From contig NZ_JAABNS010000001.1 of the NCBI RefSeq assembly GCF_009928425.1, forward strand, positions 2,790,001-2,854,000: a stretch of DNA of 64,000 nt, in the 5' to 3' direction. The notes beneath the pieces were generated by a model. That model was not told the DNA's origin and did no database searches. It was given only the letters and a program-made list of their open reading frames with translations. Below, one piece after another: positions 50,743-60,745 of the stretch (position 1 is its first letter; each line of letters starts with the position of its first letter). Position numbers and translations under genes: made by a program. This DNA is from Pseudarthrobacter sp. ATCC 49987. GTDB taxonomy: Bacteria; Actinomycetota; Actinomycetes; Actinomycetales; Micrococcaceae.

Positions 50743-51774
50743 TCATGGCCGTTCTTGGGCGCTGCTTTCCCTTACGCAGAGCGCCGGCTTTAACGCCACG
50801 GCTTCAACGCGTTCACCATGGAGCACACGTTGAAATAGCTGAACAGCAGTCCGGCCGATGTCGAGCATCGGCGAGCGCACGGAGGACAGCGGGATCGGCA
50901 GTTCCGCGGCCAGGGAGGTGTCGTTGAATCCCACCACCGCCACGTCCCGGCCCACAGTCAGGCCATGGGACCGCAGTGCTCCCATCGCACCGATGGCGGC
51001 GAAGTCGTTCACCGCGAAAAGGGCGGTGGGCTGGCAGTTCATCAGAATCTTTTCGGCTGCTTCACGGCCTCCGGCCGTGTCGAAACGGGACCAGACCACG
51101 TTGCTGTCGGCGATGTCGCCGCCCAGGGACCTCCAGCGAGCCACGAACCCGGCCGTTCGATCAATAGCCGTGCTGGCGTAAGGCTCGCCGGCGATCACGG
51201 ATACCTTCCGGTGGCCCTTCTCCCACAGGTGGTCCGCGACGAGCTCGCCACCGAGGACGTCGTCACACGTCGCCGAGGGGTACCCCGCCGCCCGGCGGTT
51301 CATCAAGACAAAGGGAACTTTCCGGGCCGTCAACTCCTGCAACAGACTGCTGCCCAAGTGCACATCGCCAATGATCAACCCATCCACCCGCCGGGCCAGC
51401 ATGATGTCGATTTTCCGACGCTGTTCCCCTGGGTCATCAAGGGAGTTCATCACGAAAGTGGAGACACCGAGCTCAGCTGCCGACTCTTCAATACCCTCGT
51501 ACATGGTGGCAAGTACCAGGTCCGACAGCCGGGGAACTATCACGCCGAGAAGCCGGGTCCGCCTTGTCCGGAGCCCCATGGCCTGCGGGTCCGGGGAGTA
51601 GCCGCGTTTTCGCGCCAGCTCGCGCACGCGCTCGGCGGTGGCGGCAGAAGCCGCTCCCTTGGCTATCTCCGAGCTGGAATGCAGGACCCTCGAGACGGTC
51701 GAGGGATGAATTCCAAGCTCGACCGCCAGATCCTTCAGCGTGACTGCCTGGCCGCCGTCGCCATTGTCCCTCAT
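50743..51774 (-). CDS. LacI-family regulator facing the asparaginase operon
   Basis: A 343-residue repressor with the helix-turn-helix VTLKDLAVELGIHPSTVSRV, a hinge (MGLRTRRTRLLGVIVP) and a sensor domain ending VVGFNDTSLAAEL. It diverges from the asparaginase gene. Two perfect operator palindromes lie in the gap between them, so it should repress both itself and the operon. The inducer is unknown. Confidence 0.93.
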   Translation of the reverse strand: MRDNGDGGQAVTLKDLAVELGIHPSTVSRVLHSSSEIAKGAASAATAERVRELARKRGYSPDPQAMGLRTRRTRLLGVIVPRLSDLVLATMYEGIEESAAELGVSTFVMNSLDDPGEQRRKIDIMLARRVDGLIIGDVHLGSSLLQELTARKVPFVLMNRRAAGYPSATCDDVLGGELVADHLWEKGHRKVSVIAGEPYASTAIDRTAGFVARWRSLGGDIADSNVVWSRFDTAGGREAAEKILMNCQPTALFAVNDFAAIGAMGALRSHGLTVGRDVAVVGFNDTSLAAELPIPLSSVRSPMLDIGRTAVQLFQRVLHGERVEAVALKPALCVRESSAQERP

Positions 51775-51876
51775 TCGCTCCCCGCCATGTCTACGTCGCG
51801 CACGTTTCCCGGCTTCCAGAAATGTCCAGGAAAACCCTTGACGTGCTCCCTCTCACATTTTACAGTTACGAAGCGG

Positions 51877-51894
51877 TACCCAATCGATTGGGTA
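51877..51894. promoter_or_regulatory. LacI operator 1
   Basis: TACCCAATCGATTGGGTA is a perfect 18-bp palindrome, centred on CG as in LacI-family operators. It lies about 100 bases upstream of the regulator start and 155 bases upstream of asparaginase. Confidence 0.88.
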
Positions 51895-51991
51895 ACGCGG
51901 CGTCCCGCCCCTCTGAGTTCAATTTGTTTACACTCCCGAAACTCGCGGGCGCAACCACCGAAACATCCCACGGATACTTTTTAGCCCATCA

Positions 51992-52007
51992 ACCCAATCG
52001 ATTGGGT
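51992..52007. promoter_or_regulatory. LacI operator 2
   Basis: ACCCAATCGATTGGGT repeats the core of operator 1 exactly, 114 bases downstream and 41 bases before the asparaginase start. Two identical sites about 11 helical turns apart suggest DNA looping by a tetramer or dimer pair. Confidence 0.88.
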
Positions 52008-52048
52008 AAACCTGTCAGACGGCAGGTGCACGACAAAACGGAGCAGAA

Positions 52049-53080
52049 ATGAGCGTCAGAGATTTGCCACCAGCCCACGTGGTGCTGCTGGCCACCGGAG
52101 GCACCATTTCGTCACGTGCCGTGGCACCGGGGGCGGGCGCCGTGGCCTCAGACACCGGAGAGCAGGTATTTGCCAGCCTGGGCTCGGCAACCTCCTACCC
52201 GGTGCGGGTGGTCGACGTCTTTCAGAAGGGTTCCTACCTGCTGGCCGTCGATGACATGATCACGATCTGCGGAATGATCAAGGAAGCGCTGCAGGACCCC
52301 CAGGTACTGGGGGTTGTCGTCACGCACGGCACCGACACCATGGAGGAGACTGCCTACCTCGCTGAGCTCGTTCACGATGATGAGCGGCCCGTGGTGTTCA
52401 CGGGGGCACAGCAAGCAGCCGATTCGGCGTCCCCCGACGGCCCGGGGAACTTGGCCCGCGCGATCGCTCTCGCTGGTTCTCCCGAGGCCCGGGGCAGGGG
52501 CGTGCTGATTGCCTTCGCCGGCACGGTCTTCCCGGCTAGCGGTGTTCGCAAGAGCCACACCACCAGACTGGAGGCTTTCGCCAACCCGGACTTCGGAGTC
52601 GCCGGGCGGGTCTCCGATACCGGCGAGGTTCGTTTGACGGAGGCCCCGCCCCGACTTGCGCCGCTGCCGTTCACCGGATTCGAATCCGGTTCACCGCGGG
52701 TGGACGTCATCCCTTCCTACCCTGGGGCGGATGCCACCCTTCTGCGGGCCGCTCTGCAGGCCGGCGCGGCGGGAATTGTGCTGCAAGGGACGGGAGCGGG
52801 CAACGCCAATGCGGAGCTCTGCGCCGAGGTCGCAGCCGCGACCGCGGCGGGCGTCATCGTCGTGACGAGCACCCGCGTCGACGCTGGAGCAGTGCTGCCC
52901 GTTTATGGTGCCGGCGGGGGCCAGGACCTGAGGGCGGCCGGCGCCATACCTTCAGGGCTGCTCAGACCCTCCCAGTCGCTCATTTTGCTCAGCCTCCTGC
53001 TCCGACTCCGCACCCCGAGGGACCGGATTGCACAAGTTTTCGCCGGAAGGGCCAGACTTCCCGACCGTTCCGGCGAATAG
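52049..53080 (+). CDS. L-asparaginase-family amidohydrolase
   Basis: A 343-residue cytoplasmic amidohydrolase. The N-terminal catalytic threonine motif is [10 protein letters not shown] and the second is [13 protein letters not shown], the type I/II asparaginase signatures. No signal peptide is present. In this operon it may release ammonia from asparagine or a half-amide formed by the next gene's product. It is the first gene after operator 2. Confidence 0.92.
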   Translation: MSVRDLPPAHVVLLATGGTISSRAVAPGAGAVASDTGEQVFASLGSATSYPVRVVDVFQKGSYLLAVDDMITICGMIKEALQDPQVLGVVVTHGTDTMEETAYLAELVHDDERPVVFTGAQQAADSASPDGPGNLARAIALAGSPEARGRGVLIAFAGTVFPASGVRKSHTTRLEAFANPDFGVAGRVSDTGEVRLTEAPPRLAPLPFTGFESGSPRVDVIPSYPGADATLLRAALQAGAAGIVLQGTGAGNANAELCAEVAAATAAGVIVVTSTRVDAGAVLPVYGAGGGQDLRAAGAIPSGLLRPSQSLILLSLLLRLRTPRDRIAQVFAGRARLPDRSGE

Positions 53081-53124
53081 CGCACAACACACCAACTACA
53101 AACACAGTGAAAGGTAACTACTCA

Positions 53125-54015
53125 ATGGCTAAGGACATACAAGTAGCGTTCGGCGTCGACGTGGACGCTGTCGCCGGAATGCTCGGCTCGTACGGGGGCG
53201 AAGATTCCCCGTGCGATATCTCCCGCGGACTTTTCAGCGGAGAAGTCGGAGGTCCCAGGCTCATCCGGCTGTTCGAGAAATACGGACTCCCGGCGACCTG
53301 GTTCGTACCCGGTCATTCAATTGAAACCTTCCCCGAACTGACCCAGATGATCGTGGACGCCGGACACGAAATCGGCGTTCACGGGTACTCGCACGAAAAC
53401 CCCATCGCCATGACCCGGGAACAGGAAACGGCCATCCTTGACCGCTCGATCGAACTGATCGAAAAGGTCTCCGGCCGTCGCCCCACGGGCTACGTTGCGC
53501 CGTGGTGGGAGTTCTCCCCGGTCACGAACGAGATCCTCCTCGAACGCGGAATCAAATACGACCACTCCCTGATGCACCGCGATTTCGAGCCCTACTACGT
53601 CCGGGTCGGCGACAGCTGGAAAAAGATCGACTACACCAAGGACGCCGAAACCTGGATGGAGCCGCTGGTCCGCGGCGAGGAAACCGACCTGGTTGAGATT
53701 CCGGCGAACTGGTACCTCGATGACCTGCCTCCGATGATGTTCATCAAGGCCGCCCCCAACTCTCACGGCTTCGTCAACCCCCGTGACATCGAGCAGATGT
53801 GGCGTGACCAGTTCGACTGGGTCTACCGGGAAATGGACGAGGCAGTGTTCACCATGACCATCCACCCTGATGTCTCGGGGCGCCCGCAGGTACTGCTCAT
53901 GCTTGAGCGCCTCATCGAACACATCAACTCCCACGAAGGCGTCCGCTGGCAGACCTTTGACCAGATTGCCGACACTTTCCTCGACCGGAACCCACGTAAA
54001 GGAAGCAACTCATGA
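53125..54015 (+). CDS. Polysaccharide-deacetylase-fold hydrolase (PuuE/cyclic-imidase-like)
   Basis: A 296-residue NodB-fold metal hydrolase. The start [18 protein letters not shown] at 53125 is favoured over a GTG at 53107. The metal site is suggested by [10 protein letters not shown] and [13 protein letters not shown] (HxxxH). No signal peptide is seen, so it is cytoplasmic. This branch includes PuuE-type allantoinase and cyclic imide hydrolases as well as PgdA-like deacetylases. Neighbouring asparaginase and transporter genes favour an imide or amide substrate, but that is inference. Confidence 0.85.
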   Translation: MAKDIQVAFGVDVDAVAGMLGSYGGEDSPCDISRGLFSGEVGGPRLIRLFEKYGLPATWFVPGHSIETFPELTQMIVDAGHEIGVHGYSHENPIAMTREQETAILDRSIELIEKVSGRRPTGYVAPWWEFSPVTNEILLERGIKYDHSLMHRDFEPYYVRVGDSWKKIDYTKDAETWMEPLVRGEETDLVEIPANWYLDDLPPMMFIKAAPNSHGFVNPRDIEQMWRDQFDWVYREMDEAVFTMTIHPDVSGRPQVLLMLERLIEHINSHEGVRWQTFDQIADTFLDRNPRKGSNS

Positions 54016-55400
54016 GCACGCCCACCACGCAGATCGACCTCACGCCGCCCCAGTCGAACGAGAAGCGCAAGCTGCCCCCGTTCTCCAAGAAAAACACCAC
54101 CATCGCTTCGACCATCGCACTGCTGGCCTGGACGGTAGCTGTCTTTGACTACGGCCTCTTCGGCACGCTGCTGCCGGCGATGCAGGAGGACTTCGGCTGG
54201 ACAGAAACCGAAGCCTACGCCATCAACACTTGGATTGCCGTCGGTACTGCCATCGTCTGCTTCGGCATCGGACCTGTCATCGACCGGCTCGGACGGCGGA
54301 AGGGCATGATGGTCACCGTGGGAGGCACCGCCGCCGTCTCCGGGATCACGGCGCTGATTCCCACTGGCATTCCGTTCCTCAGCAACGGGCTGATGGTCCT
54401 GGTCCGTTCCTTCGGCGGCCTCGGTTTCTCCGAGCAGGCCGTCAACGCGACCTACATGAACGAGGTCTACCAGGTCACCGAGGACGAAAAGAAGCGCAAG
54501 CGGCCCGGCTTCTACTACTCCTTCATCCAGGGCGGCTGGCCGCTGGGATTCCTGCTGGCCAGCGCGCTGGCCCTCGCGTTCCTTCCCTCCCTCGGCTGGC
54601 GTGCCTTGTACCTCATGGCAACCATCCCGGCATTCATCATCGTCTGGGTCATCTCGAAAAAACTGAAAGAAACACCCCAGTTCGAACTCCACCACAAGCT
54701 CACCGAACTTGAAAAGCAGGGTAACACCGAGCAAGCCCACGCTCTCGCGAAATCCTACGGCGTGGAGCACTCCTCAACGGCCCCGCTGAAGCGCATCTGG
54801 GAGCCCCACCTGCGCAGGAACACCATTGTTTTCTCCCTCGCCTGGATCTTGAACTTCTTCGGCATCACCATCTTCAGCGTGCTGGGCAGCTCGGTGCTCA
54901 AAAACGCCAAGGGCGTGGAGCTCTCCGACGCCTTCTGGATGCTCATCGTCATCAACCTGCTCGCTTACTTCGGTTACGTCTTCCACGGCTGGCTCGGCGA
55001 CAAGGTGGGGCGCAAGAAGACCATCATCGCTGGCTGGATCATCTCCGGCATCGCCTTCGCCGTCATGCTCAGCCCCATCGCCACCAGCCCCTTCATGATC
55101 ATCCTGACCTACGGCACCGGCTTGTTCTTCCTGGTCGGTCCCTACGCTGCGATCCAGTACTTCATGGCCGAGTGCTACCCGGTGAGCTGCCGGGCCACGG
55201 GCACCGCCTTCATCGGCGCCATGAGCCAGCCCGGCACCATCATCGGCGGCGCCATCTTCACCGCCATCGCCGCCGGGTCCGGCACCGGGCCCGCAGCCCT
55301 CTGGGTCGGCGCGCTGGGTACGCTGATTTCCGGATTGCTCATGTTCGCGGCCAAGCCGCCGGTCGAAGCCCTGCTGGAGGACCACCCCCATGACGTCTGA
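54012..55400 (+). CDS. MFS transporter
   Basis: A 462-residue permease with twelve predicted helices. The major-facilitator loop between helices 2 and 3 is seen in [14 protein letters not shown], and its repeat [13 protein letters not shown] follows in the second half. The cytoplasmic centre (residues about 215-260) is charged. The ATG overlaps the hydrolase stop by four bases, so the transporter belongs to the same operon and probably imports its substrate. Confidence 0.93.
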   Translation: MSTPTTQIDLTPPQSNEKRKLPPFSKKNTTIASTIALLAWTVAVFDYGLFGTLLPAMQEDFGWTETEAYAINTWIAVGTAIVCFGIGPVIDRLGRRKGMMVTVGGTAAVSGITALIPTGIPFLSNGLMVLVRSFGGLGFSEQAVNATYMNEVYQVTEDEKKRKRPGFYYSFIQGGWPLGFLLASALALAFLPSLGWRALYLMATIPAFIIVWVISKKLKETPQFELHHKLTELEKQGNTEQAHALAKSYGVEHSSTAPLKRIWEPHLRRNTIVFSLAWILNFFGITIFSVLGSSVLKNAKGVELSDAFWMLIVINLLAYFGYVFHGWLGDKVGRKKTIIAGWIISGIAFAVMLSPIATSPFMIILTYGTGLFFLVGPYAAIQYFMAECYPVSCRATGTAFIGAMSQPGTIIGGAIFTAIAAGSGTGPAALWVGALGTLISGLLMFAAKPPVEALLEDHPHDV

Positions 55401-56157
55401 AAATAGGGTGGCGGTGATCACGGGAGCAGCCAGCGGCATCGGACGCGCCCTGGCGGTCCACTACGCCCGGCAAGGTGTGCGTTCCATCATCGGGACCTTC
55501 CCCGGGGATCCGCACGACCCCGAGGAAACACTTCGCCTGGTGAAAGAGGCCAAGGGTGAAGCTGTCATCCAGGAGGTGGACGTCCGGTCCAGCGAATCGG
55601 TCGAAGTCTTTGCCCAGCGGGCCGTCGACGAGTACGGCCGGCTTGACTACGCCATCGCCAACGCAGGGATCCTCCGCAACTCGCCGCTCGGTGAGATGAC
55701 GGACGACCGCTGGAACGACATGCTCAACGTCGACCTCACCGGAGTCCTGCGCACCCTGCGTTCCGGTGCCGCCAGGATGACAGAAGGCGGCTCCATGGTC
55801 GCCGTCTCCTCCATCGCCGGCGGCGTCTACGGCTGGGAGGAACATTCCCACTACGCGGCTGCCAAGGCCGGATTGCTCGGCCTGATCCGCAGCGTGGCTG
55901 TGGAACTCGGGCCCCGCCGGATCCGCGCCAACGCCGTAATCCCTGGGCTTATTGAGACCCCGCAGTCCCTGGACCCCGTCAACTCCCTGGGCCCGGACGG
56001 GCTCCGGCGGGCCGGGGACGACATCCCGTGGGGCCGGGTGGGGAAGCCGGAGGAAGTCGCCAGTGTCATCGGCTTCCTGACTTCGGATGACTCCCGGTAT
56101 GTGACCGGGCAGTCCCTGATCGTCGACGGTGGCCTCACCGTCAAGATGCGCGCCTAG
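55390..56157 (+). CDS. Short-chain dehydrogenase/reductase
   Basis: A 255-residue NAD(P)-dependent oxidoreductase. The cofactor motif [11 protein letters not shown] is at the N-terminus, [10 protein letters not shown] in the middle, the catalytic serine is in [12 protein letters not shown] and YxxxK is in [12 protein letters not shown]. The start overlaps the transporter gene by 11 bases. The substrate is probably an alcohol or keto compound of the same pathway. Confidence 0.92.
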   Translation: MTSENRVAVITGAASGIGRALAVHYARQGVRSIIGTFPGDPHDPEETLRLVKEAKGEAVIQEVDVRSSESVEVFAQRAVDEYGRLDYAIANAGILRNSPLGEMTDDRWNDMLNVDLTGVLRTLRSGAARMTEGGSMVAVSSIAGGVYGWEEHSHYAAAKAGLLGLIRSVAVELGPRRIRANAVIPGLIETPQSLDPVNSLGPDGLRRAGDDIPWGRVGKPEEVASVIGFLTSDDSRYVTGQSLIVDGGLTVKMRA

Positions 56158-56169
56158 GAGCAGGACAAT

Positions 56170-56895
56170 ATGAACACGTCAGCATTGAGTTATCCGGAAG
56201 GAGCGGGACGTGCGGTGGTCGTCACCGGCGGTGCCAGCGGAATCGGCGCGGCGATCGCCGCCGCTTTCACGGACAACGGGGACCGCGTGGTGGTCATGGA
56301 CCGGTTCAGCGGCAACGGGACCATCGGCGTCGACGTAGCCGACGAAGCCAGCGTGCGGGCCGCCTTCGTGGAAGCCCGGGAACGCCTCGGATCGATCGAC
56401 GTCCTTGTCAATAGCGCGGGCCTGCTCACCGAGTCGCCGCTGGAAAGCATGTCCTTGGACAAGTGGAACGAAACGATCGCGGTGGACCTGACCGGGGTGT
56501 TCCTTTGCTGCCGTGAGGTGGTCGGCGGGATGCGCCAGCAAAAGTGGGGGCGCATCATCAACATCGCCTCCCAGCTCGCGATCAAGGGCGGGGTGGGGCT
56601 GAGCCACTACAGTGCCGCGAAAGCCGGGGTGGTGGGCTTGTCCAAGGCGCTGGCGCTGGAAATGGCTGCGGACAATGTCCTGGTCAATTGCATCGCACCG
56701 GGCCCGATCGACACTCCCCTGGTTGACGGCATTTCCGAAAGCTGGAAGGCCGCCAAGCGCGCGGAACTTCCGCTGGGCCGTTTCGGCACGGCGGCAGAGG
56801 TGGCGCCCGCGGCGCTGCTTCTCGCCAGCGACCCCGGAGGGAACCTCTTCGTCGGGCAAACCCTTGGGCCTAACTCCGGCGACGTGATGCCGTAG
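56170..56895 (+). CDS. Short-chain dehydrogenase/reductase
   Basis: A 241-residue second SDR with VTGGASGIGAAIAA, NSAGLLTESPLE, INIASQLAIKGG and the YxxxK motif in HYSAAKAGVVGLSK. It starts 12 bases after the previous SDR gene. The pair may act sequentially or on different stereoisomers. A FabG-like assignment is possible, but the gene context is catabolic. Confidence 0.92.
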   Translation: MNTSALSYPEGAGRAVVVTGGASGIGAAIAAAFTDNGDRVVVMDRFSGNGTIGVDVADEASVRAAFVEARERLGSIDVLVNSAGLLTESPLESMSLDKWNETIAVDLTGVFLCCREVVGGMRQQKWGRIINIASQLAIKGGVGLSHYSAAKAGVVGLSKALALEMAADNVLVNCIAPGPIDTPLVDGISESWKAAKRAELPLGRFGTAAEVAPAALLLASDPGGNLFVGQTLGPNSGDVMP

Positions 56896-56907
56896 GAAGG
56901 GGATCGC

Positions 56908-57375
56908 ATGTGCGGAGCGTGCGGAAGCGCGGTCGTGCCGGATCCCGTTTTGGGGGCGGTGCGGACCCTCCGGCAACATCTGATCGTCGCGCAGACGGTC
57001 AACACCGTGTGCGGCGGATTACCCGGAGCCCCCAAGGTGAAGGCACTCTCCGATGGTTGGCTGCTGTCCGGACCGTCGGGGGCGTCACTGCTGTGCCGTA
57101 CCGTCGAAGAGCTGTGGACGGCTGTGATCCGGGGCTTCGTTGCCGGGCCACAGCTGGATGCCCTCATCGAACACCAGCAGGCCTTTGCCGCCGGCTCTGA
57201 CGGCGCGGGGCTGCCCGCCCGCGCCGTCAGCGTCGGGCGGGCGCTCGCGGCGGCGGCACAGGCGGTCGGCAGCCAGCGAGACGACGCGCCAGAAATATCC
57301 CCCGGCCAGGTGGCGTTGGCACCCACGGGAGCAGGTCCCAATGCGGACCGGTTCCCTCCATTTAGACAAACTTGA
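56908..57375 (+). CDS. Small cysteine-containing protein of unknown function
   Basis: A 155-residue protein opening MCGACGSAVVPDPVLG. The CxxC pair could bind zinc or an iron-sulfur cofactor. The rest is Ala/Gly-rich with RTVEELWTAVIRGFVAGPQ as its most ordered segment. It follows the SDR gene by 12 bases and precedes the flavoenzyme gene by 11 bases, so it belongs to the operon. No family was recognised; an accessory redox or metal role is conceivable. Confidence 0.8.
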   Translation: MCGACGSAVVPDPVLGAVRTLRQHLIVAQTVNTVCGGLPGAPKVKALSDGWLLSGPSGASLLCRTVEELWTAVIRGFVAGPQLDALIEHQQAFAAGSDGAGLPARAVSVGRALAAAAQAVGSQRDDAPEISPGQVALAPTGAGPNADRFPPFRQT

Positions 57376-57386
57376 AGGAGCAATAC

Positions 57387-58490
57387 ATGCCCGATTTCAC
57401 CCCGCTCTGGTCAGCTGTTCAGATCGGTTCCACCACACTGGCCAATCGAGTCGCTTTGGCGCCCATGACGCGAGTCAGTGCAAGCGAGGACGGACATGCC
57501 ACGGAGAGAATGGCCTCCTACTACGAGAGGTTTGCCCGGGGAGGCTTCGGTCTGCTGATCACCGAGGGCATCTATCCGGACACCAGCTACAGCCAGGGCT
57601 ACCTGTTCCAGCCGGGCATCGCCACCAAGGAACAGGCACAGTCCTGGGTCAAGGTGGTCGAGCGCGTCCATGCCGCCGACGCGCGGATATTCGCCCAGCT
57701 CATGCACGCCGGAGCCCAAGCCCAGGGCAACCGATTCGTGGACTCCTCGGTCGGTCCGTCGGCGATCGCCCCCAAGGGTGAGCAGCTGGCTTTCTACCGT
57801 GGAGAAGGGCCCTTCCCGGTTCCTACGGAAATCACCGCTGCCCAAATGGACGAGGTCCGGCAGGGGTTCGTCACCGCGGCGCTCCACGCCAAGGACGCGG
57901 GCTTCGACGGCGTCGAGATTCACGGCGCCAACGGCTACCTCCTCGACCAGTTCCTCACCGACTACCTGAACAAGAGGACCGACAACTATGGCGGCTCCCC
58001 CGAAAACAGGGTGCGTTTCGCCGCGGAGATTTGCCAGGCGGTCCGCGAGGCCGTCGGCCCGGACATGACCGTGGGGATCCGTATCTCCCAGGGCAAGGTC
58101 AGCGACAACGACCACCGGTGGAGCGGAGGCGCGGAGGAAGCAAAGGTCATCTTTGCCGCCCTCGGGGCCACCGGCATCGACTTCATCCACACCACCGAAT
58201 ACAGGGCCGCCGCTCCGGCGTTCGAGGACGGCCCGGAGTCCCTGGCAACTCTGGCCAAACGGCACTCCGGAGTAACCGTCATCGCCAACGGCAACCTCGA
58301 CGACCCGGAAACGGCCGTGTCCCTGCTTCAGGACGGCGCCGCCGACGTCGTCGCGCTCGGCAAGGCCGCTCTGGCCACCCGGGACTGGCCGCACCGCGTC
58401 CGGAACAACCAGGCCTTCGACGAGCTCGACGGCAGTGTGTTCGCTCCGGTCGCGGACGTCAAGGACTGGGAGCTGGAACTGCCCGCATAA
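57387..58490 (+). CDS. Old Yellow Enzyme family ene-reductase
   Basis: A 367-residue FMN oxidoreductase. The ATG at 57387 has AAGGAG upstream. Motifs include NRVALAPMTRVSASEDG at the N-terminus, FAQLMHAGAQ, GVEIHGANGYLLDQFLTDYL with the paired substrate-binding histidine and asparagine, NKRTDNYGGSPENR, and VIANGNLDD for FMN phosphate. It likely reduces an activated C=C bond, such as in an unsaturated imide, maleate derivative or enone. Confidence 0.93.
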   Translation: MPDFTPLWSAVQIGSTTLANRVALAPMTRVSASEDGHATERMASYYERFARGGFGLLITEGIYPDTSYSQGYLFQPGIATKEQAQSWVKVVERVHAADARIFAQLMHAGAQAQGNRFVDSSVGPSAIAPKGEQLAFYRGEGPFPVPTEITAAQMDEVRQGFVTAALHAKDAGFDGVEIHGANGYLLDQFLTDYLNKRTDNYGGSPENRVRFAAEICQAVREAVGPDMTVGIRISQGKVSDNDHRWSGGAEEAKVIFAALGATGIDFIHTTEYRAAAPAFEDGPESLATLAKRHSGVTVIANGNLDDPETAVSLLQDGAADVVALGKAALATRDWPHRVRNNQAFDELDGSVFAPVADVKDWELELPA

Positions 58491-58505
58491 GGGTGCAATT
58501 CCATT

Positions 58506-58538
58506 GGGCAGGCCAGGCGGACATCGCCTGGCCTGCCC
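58506..58538 (+). terminator. Intrinsic terminator of the asparaginase-OYE operon
   Basis: GGGCAGGCCAGGCG pairs perfectly with CGCCTGGCCTGCCC over 14 bp around GACAT, followed by TGTTGTTGG. It lies 16 bases after the ene-reductase stop and separates the operon from the regulator gene. Confidence 0.85.
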
Positions 58539-58600
58539 TGTTGTTGGCCCCAAGCCGAAGCGGGCGCACGGGGCTTGGGCGGTCAGGGCAAAATGGACAC

Positions 58601-60580
58601 ATGACTGACAGTTCGGGCGTTCGCAGCGATGGCATCCCGCCAGCCGGAATCCCGTCGGCCGCTACCAAGGGCGCCGGCGAACTCATGGCGATGCTCGACC
58701 ATGGCGTTTCCGCGGCTGATCTGGAGACCACGCTGTCGGCCTGGCTGGAATCCGGGGCCATCGACCAGTCCACTGCGGCGGCCGCCCGCCGTTTGAACGC
58801 CCAGTTGTGGGAGGCGAGTCGCCGGGAGGGCCTGCTGCGCGTCCTTTACGATACGGCCACTGATCTGACCGGCATACGCGACGTCGAGGCGGTGCTCAAG
58901 GCCATCGTCCGGCGCACCCGGTCCTTGATCGGCAGCGACATCGCCTACTTGAGCCTGAACGACTACGACAGCGGCGAGTCCTACGTCCGGGTGACCGACG
59001 GCGCAACCACCGCTCTCTTCCGCAACATCCGCATGCCCCTCGGCGAAGGCGTGCTCGGCGCTGTGGCGACGGGCGAGGCGCCCGCCCAGAGCCCCGACTA
59101 CTTAGCGGATGAGTCTAAATCGCATCTGGAGTCCAGCGACACTGCTGTGGCAGCGGAGGGTGTCCGGGCGATCATGGGGGTCCCCCTTCGCGCGGCAGGC
59201 AAAGTGATCGGCGCGCTCCTGGTCGCTGACAGGCATGCGCACCAGTTCAGCAGTGATGACGTGGCCTTGATGGAATCCATTGGTACACACGCAGCGGTCG
59301 CGCTGGAGAACGCCCGGTACATCAGTGAAATGGCCGGTGCCCTCAGCCGACTCGACCAGGCACAGCAGCAGAACCTGGCCCACGTGCGAGCCCTGGAAGA
59401 ACTCTCAACCCTGGACCGGCGGCTTATGGAGACGCTGGCCTCAACCGGCAGCCTTCCGCACCTCCTCAACCTGCTGACCGAGTCCCTGGACACTCCTGTC
59501 TTTTTGGTCTCTCCCATGGGCGAGCCGCTGGCAGGGCTCGAATCCGAGGGAGAGTTCGGCAGCCTGTCGGCCCTGAGCGCCGCTGAGGAGTCTGCGGCCA
59601 GGAGGGCGGCGGTACGTTTTGAGGTCAAGGGCAAGAAGTACACCGTCATGTCCGCCGTAGCGGGCGACCAACACCTCGCCTCTCTCATCGTCGCCGAGCA
59701 ACTCAGCCCGGCCCGACTCGCGGTCCTGGAACGCAGCGCCCTGGTGCTCAGTGTGTCGCTGCTGTTCGAACGCACCTTCCAGGACGCGCAATACCGTCTG
59801 CAGCTGGAACTTATCGATGACCTGCTCAGCCCCCGCTCTGAACACGCGGCGGCGCTTGGCCGCCGGGCCGGTCAGTTCGGTCTGGCGAACCACCTCCAGC
59901 TCGTAGTGCGGGTGGTGGGGGTCAGCGACGACCAGCGCCAACGGGCGCTCTCCGTGCTGAGGCATCGGCCCGAAGGGACTCCGGGAATCATCGCCCTGCA
60001 CGAATCACACCTATGCATCATCGAACCCTTCGAACGACGCGACAGCCGCCCGAACGAAGCCCGCGGTGCCGCACACACCGGCCAGTCCATCGTTGACGAA
60101 CTGAAACGACGCCGCATCACGGCCAGCGTGGGAACGTCGGAGCCAGTGACCGGCTTTGCCCGTCTGTCCGCTGCTCACACCGAAGCCCACGCCGTCCTCC
60201 GTGCCCTGCAGGCCCTCTCGCGCAACGGGGAAGCAGCGAACCGGGCCGCCTTGGGTACCGCAGGAATGTTGCTCGGAGCGATGGACAGCCCCTTCGCTGG
60301 ACAGCTACTGGCTGCCCAGCTGGGGCCTCTTCTGAGCTACGACGAGCGGCGGGGAACACAGCTGGTCCTCACAGCGTGGACGTTCCACGAAAACGGCGGC
60401 GCCCTCCAGGAAGCCGCCGACTCCCTGCACATCCACTCCAATACCCTGCGGCAACGCCTGGACCGGATCGACGCCCTGATCGGTGCCCCGTGGCGCCGGG
60501 GAAGCCGTTCCCTGGACGTGCAAGTGGCGCTGCGCCTATGGCGGCTGAAGACAGCTGGCGTCAGCTCCGGCGGCTCCTGA
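58601..60580 (+). CDS. GAF-domain PucR-type transcriptional regulator
   Basis: A 659-residue regulator. The GAF sensor is about residues 80-250 (VLYDTATDLTGIRDVEAVLK, then GVPLRAAGKVIGALLVADRH). A central regulatory region follows. The C-terminal PucR HTH_30 unit has AADSLHIHSNTLRQRLDRID. The layout matches regulators that sense a small aromatic or acid ligand and activate adjacent catabolic genes. It precedes the dehydrogenase pair at 60746 and 62016 and probably controls them. Confidence 0.9.
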   Translation: MTDSSGVRSDGIPPAGIPSAATKGAGELMAMLDHGVSAADLETTLSAWLESGAIDQSTAAAARRLNAQLWEASRREGLLRVLYDTATDLTGIRDVEAVLKAIVRRTRSLIGSDIAYLSLNDYDSGESYVRVTDGATTALFRNIRMPLGEGVLGAVATGEAPAQSPDYLADESKSHLESSDTAVAAEGVRAIMGVPLRAAGKVIGALLVADRHAHQFSSDDVALMESIGTHAAVALENARYISEMAGALSRLDQAQQQNLAHVRALEELSTLDRRLMETLASTGSLPHLLNLLTESLDTPVFLVSPMGEPLAGLESEGEFGSLSALSAAEESAARRAAVRFEVKGKKYTVMSAVAGDQHLASLIVAEQLSPARLAVLERSALVLSVSLLFERTFQDAQYRLQLELIDDLLSPRSEHAAALGRRAGQFGLANHLQLVVRVVGVSDDQRQRALSVLRHRPEGTPGIIALHESHLCIIEPFERRDSRPNEARGAAHTGQSIVDELKRRRITASVGTSEPVTGFARLSAAHTEAHAVLRALQALSRNGEAANRAALGTAGMLLGAMDSPFAGQLLAAQLGPLLSYDERRGTQLVLTAWTFHENGGALQEAADSLHIHSNTLRQRLDRIDALIGAPWRRGSRSLDVQVALRLWRLKTAGVSSGGS

Positions 60581-60745
60581 ACAAAGGGACCGCTTTCCAC
60601 GACCTGAAGCACATGGCGCAGGCACACATGCGCACGGGCTTTATATGGCACGAAGCCACATGGTGGGTGTCACGTAGCTCTGGAATGCTGAGATCTGCGG
60701 CACCTTTCAGGTAACCGCCCATCCCATCTCTAGGAGTTATTCACA

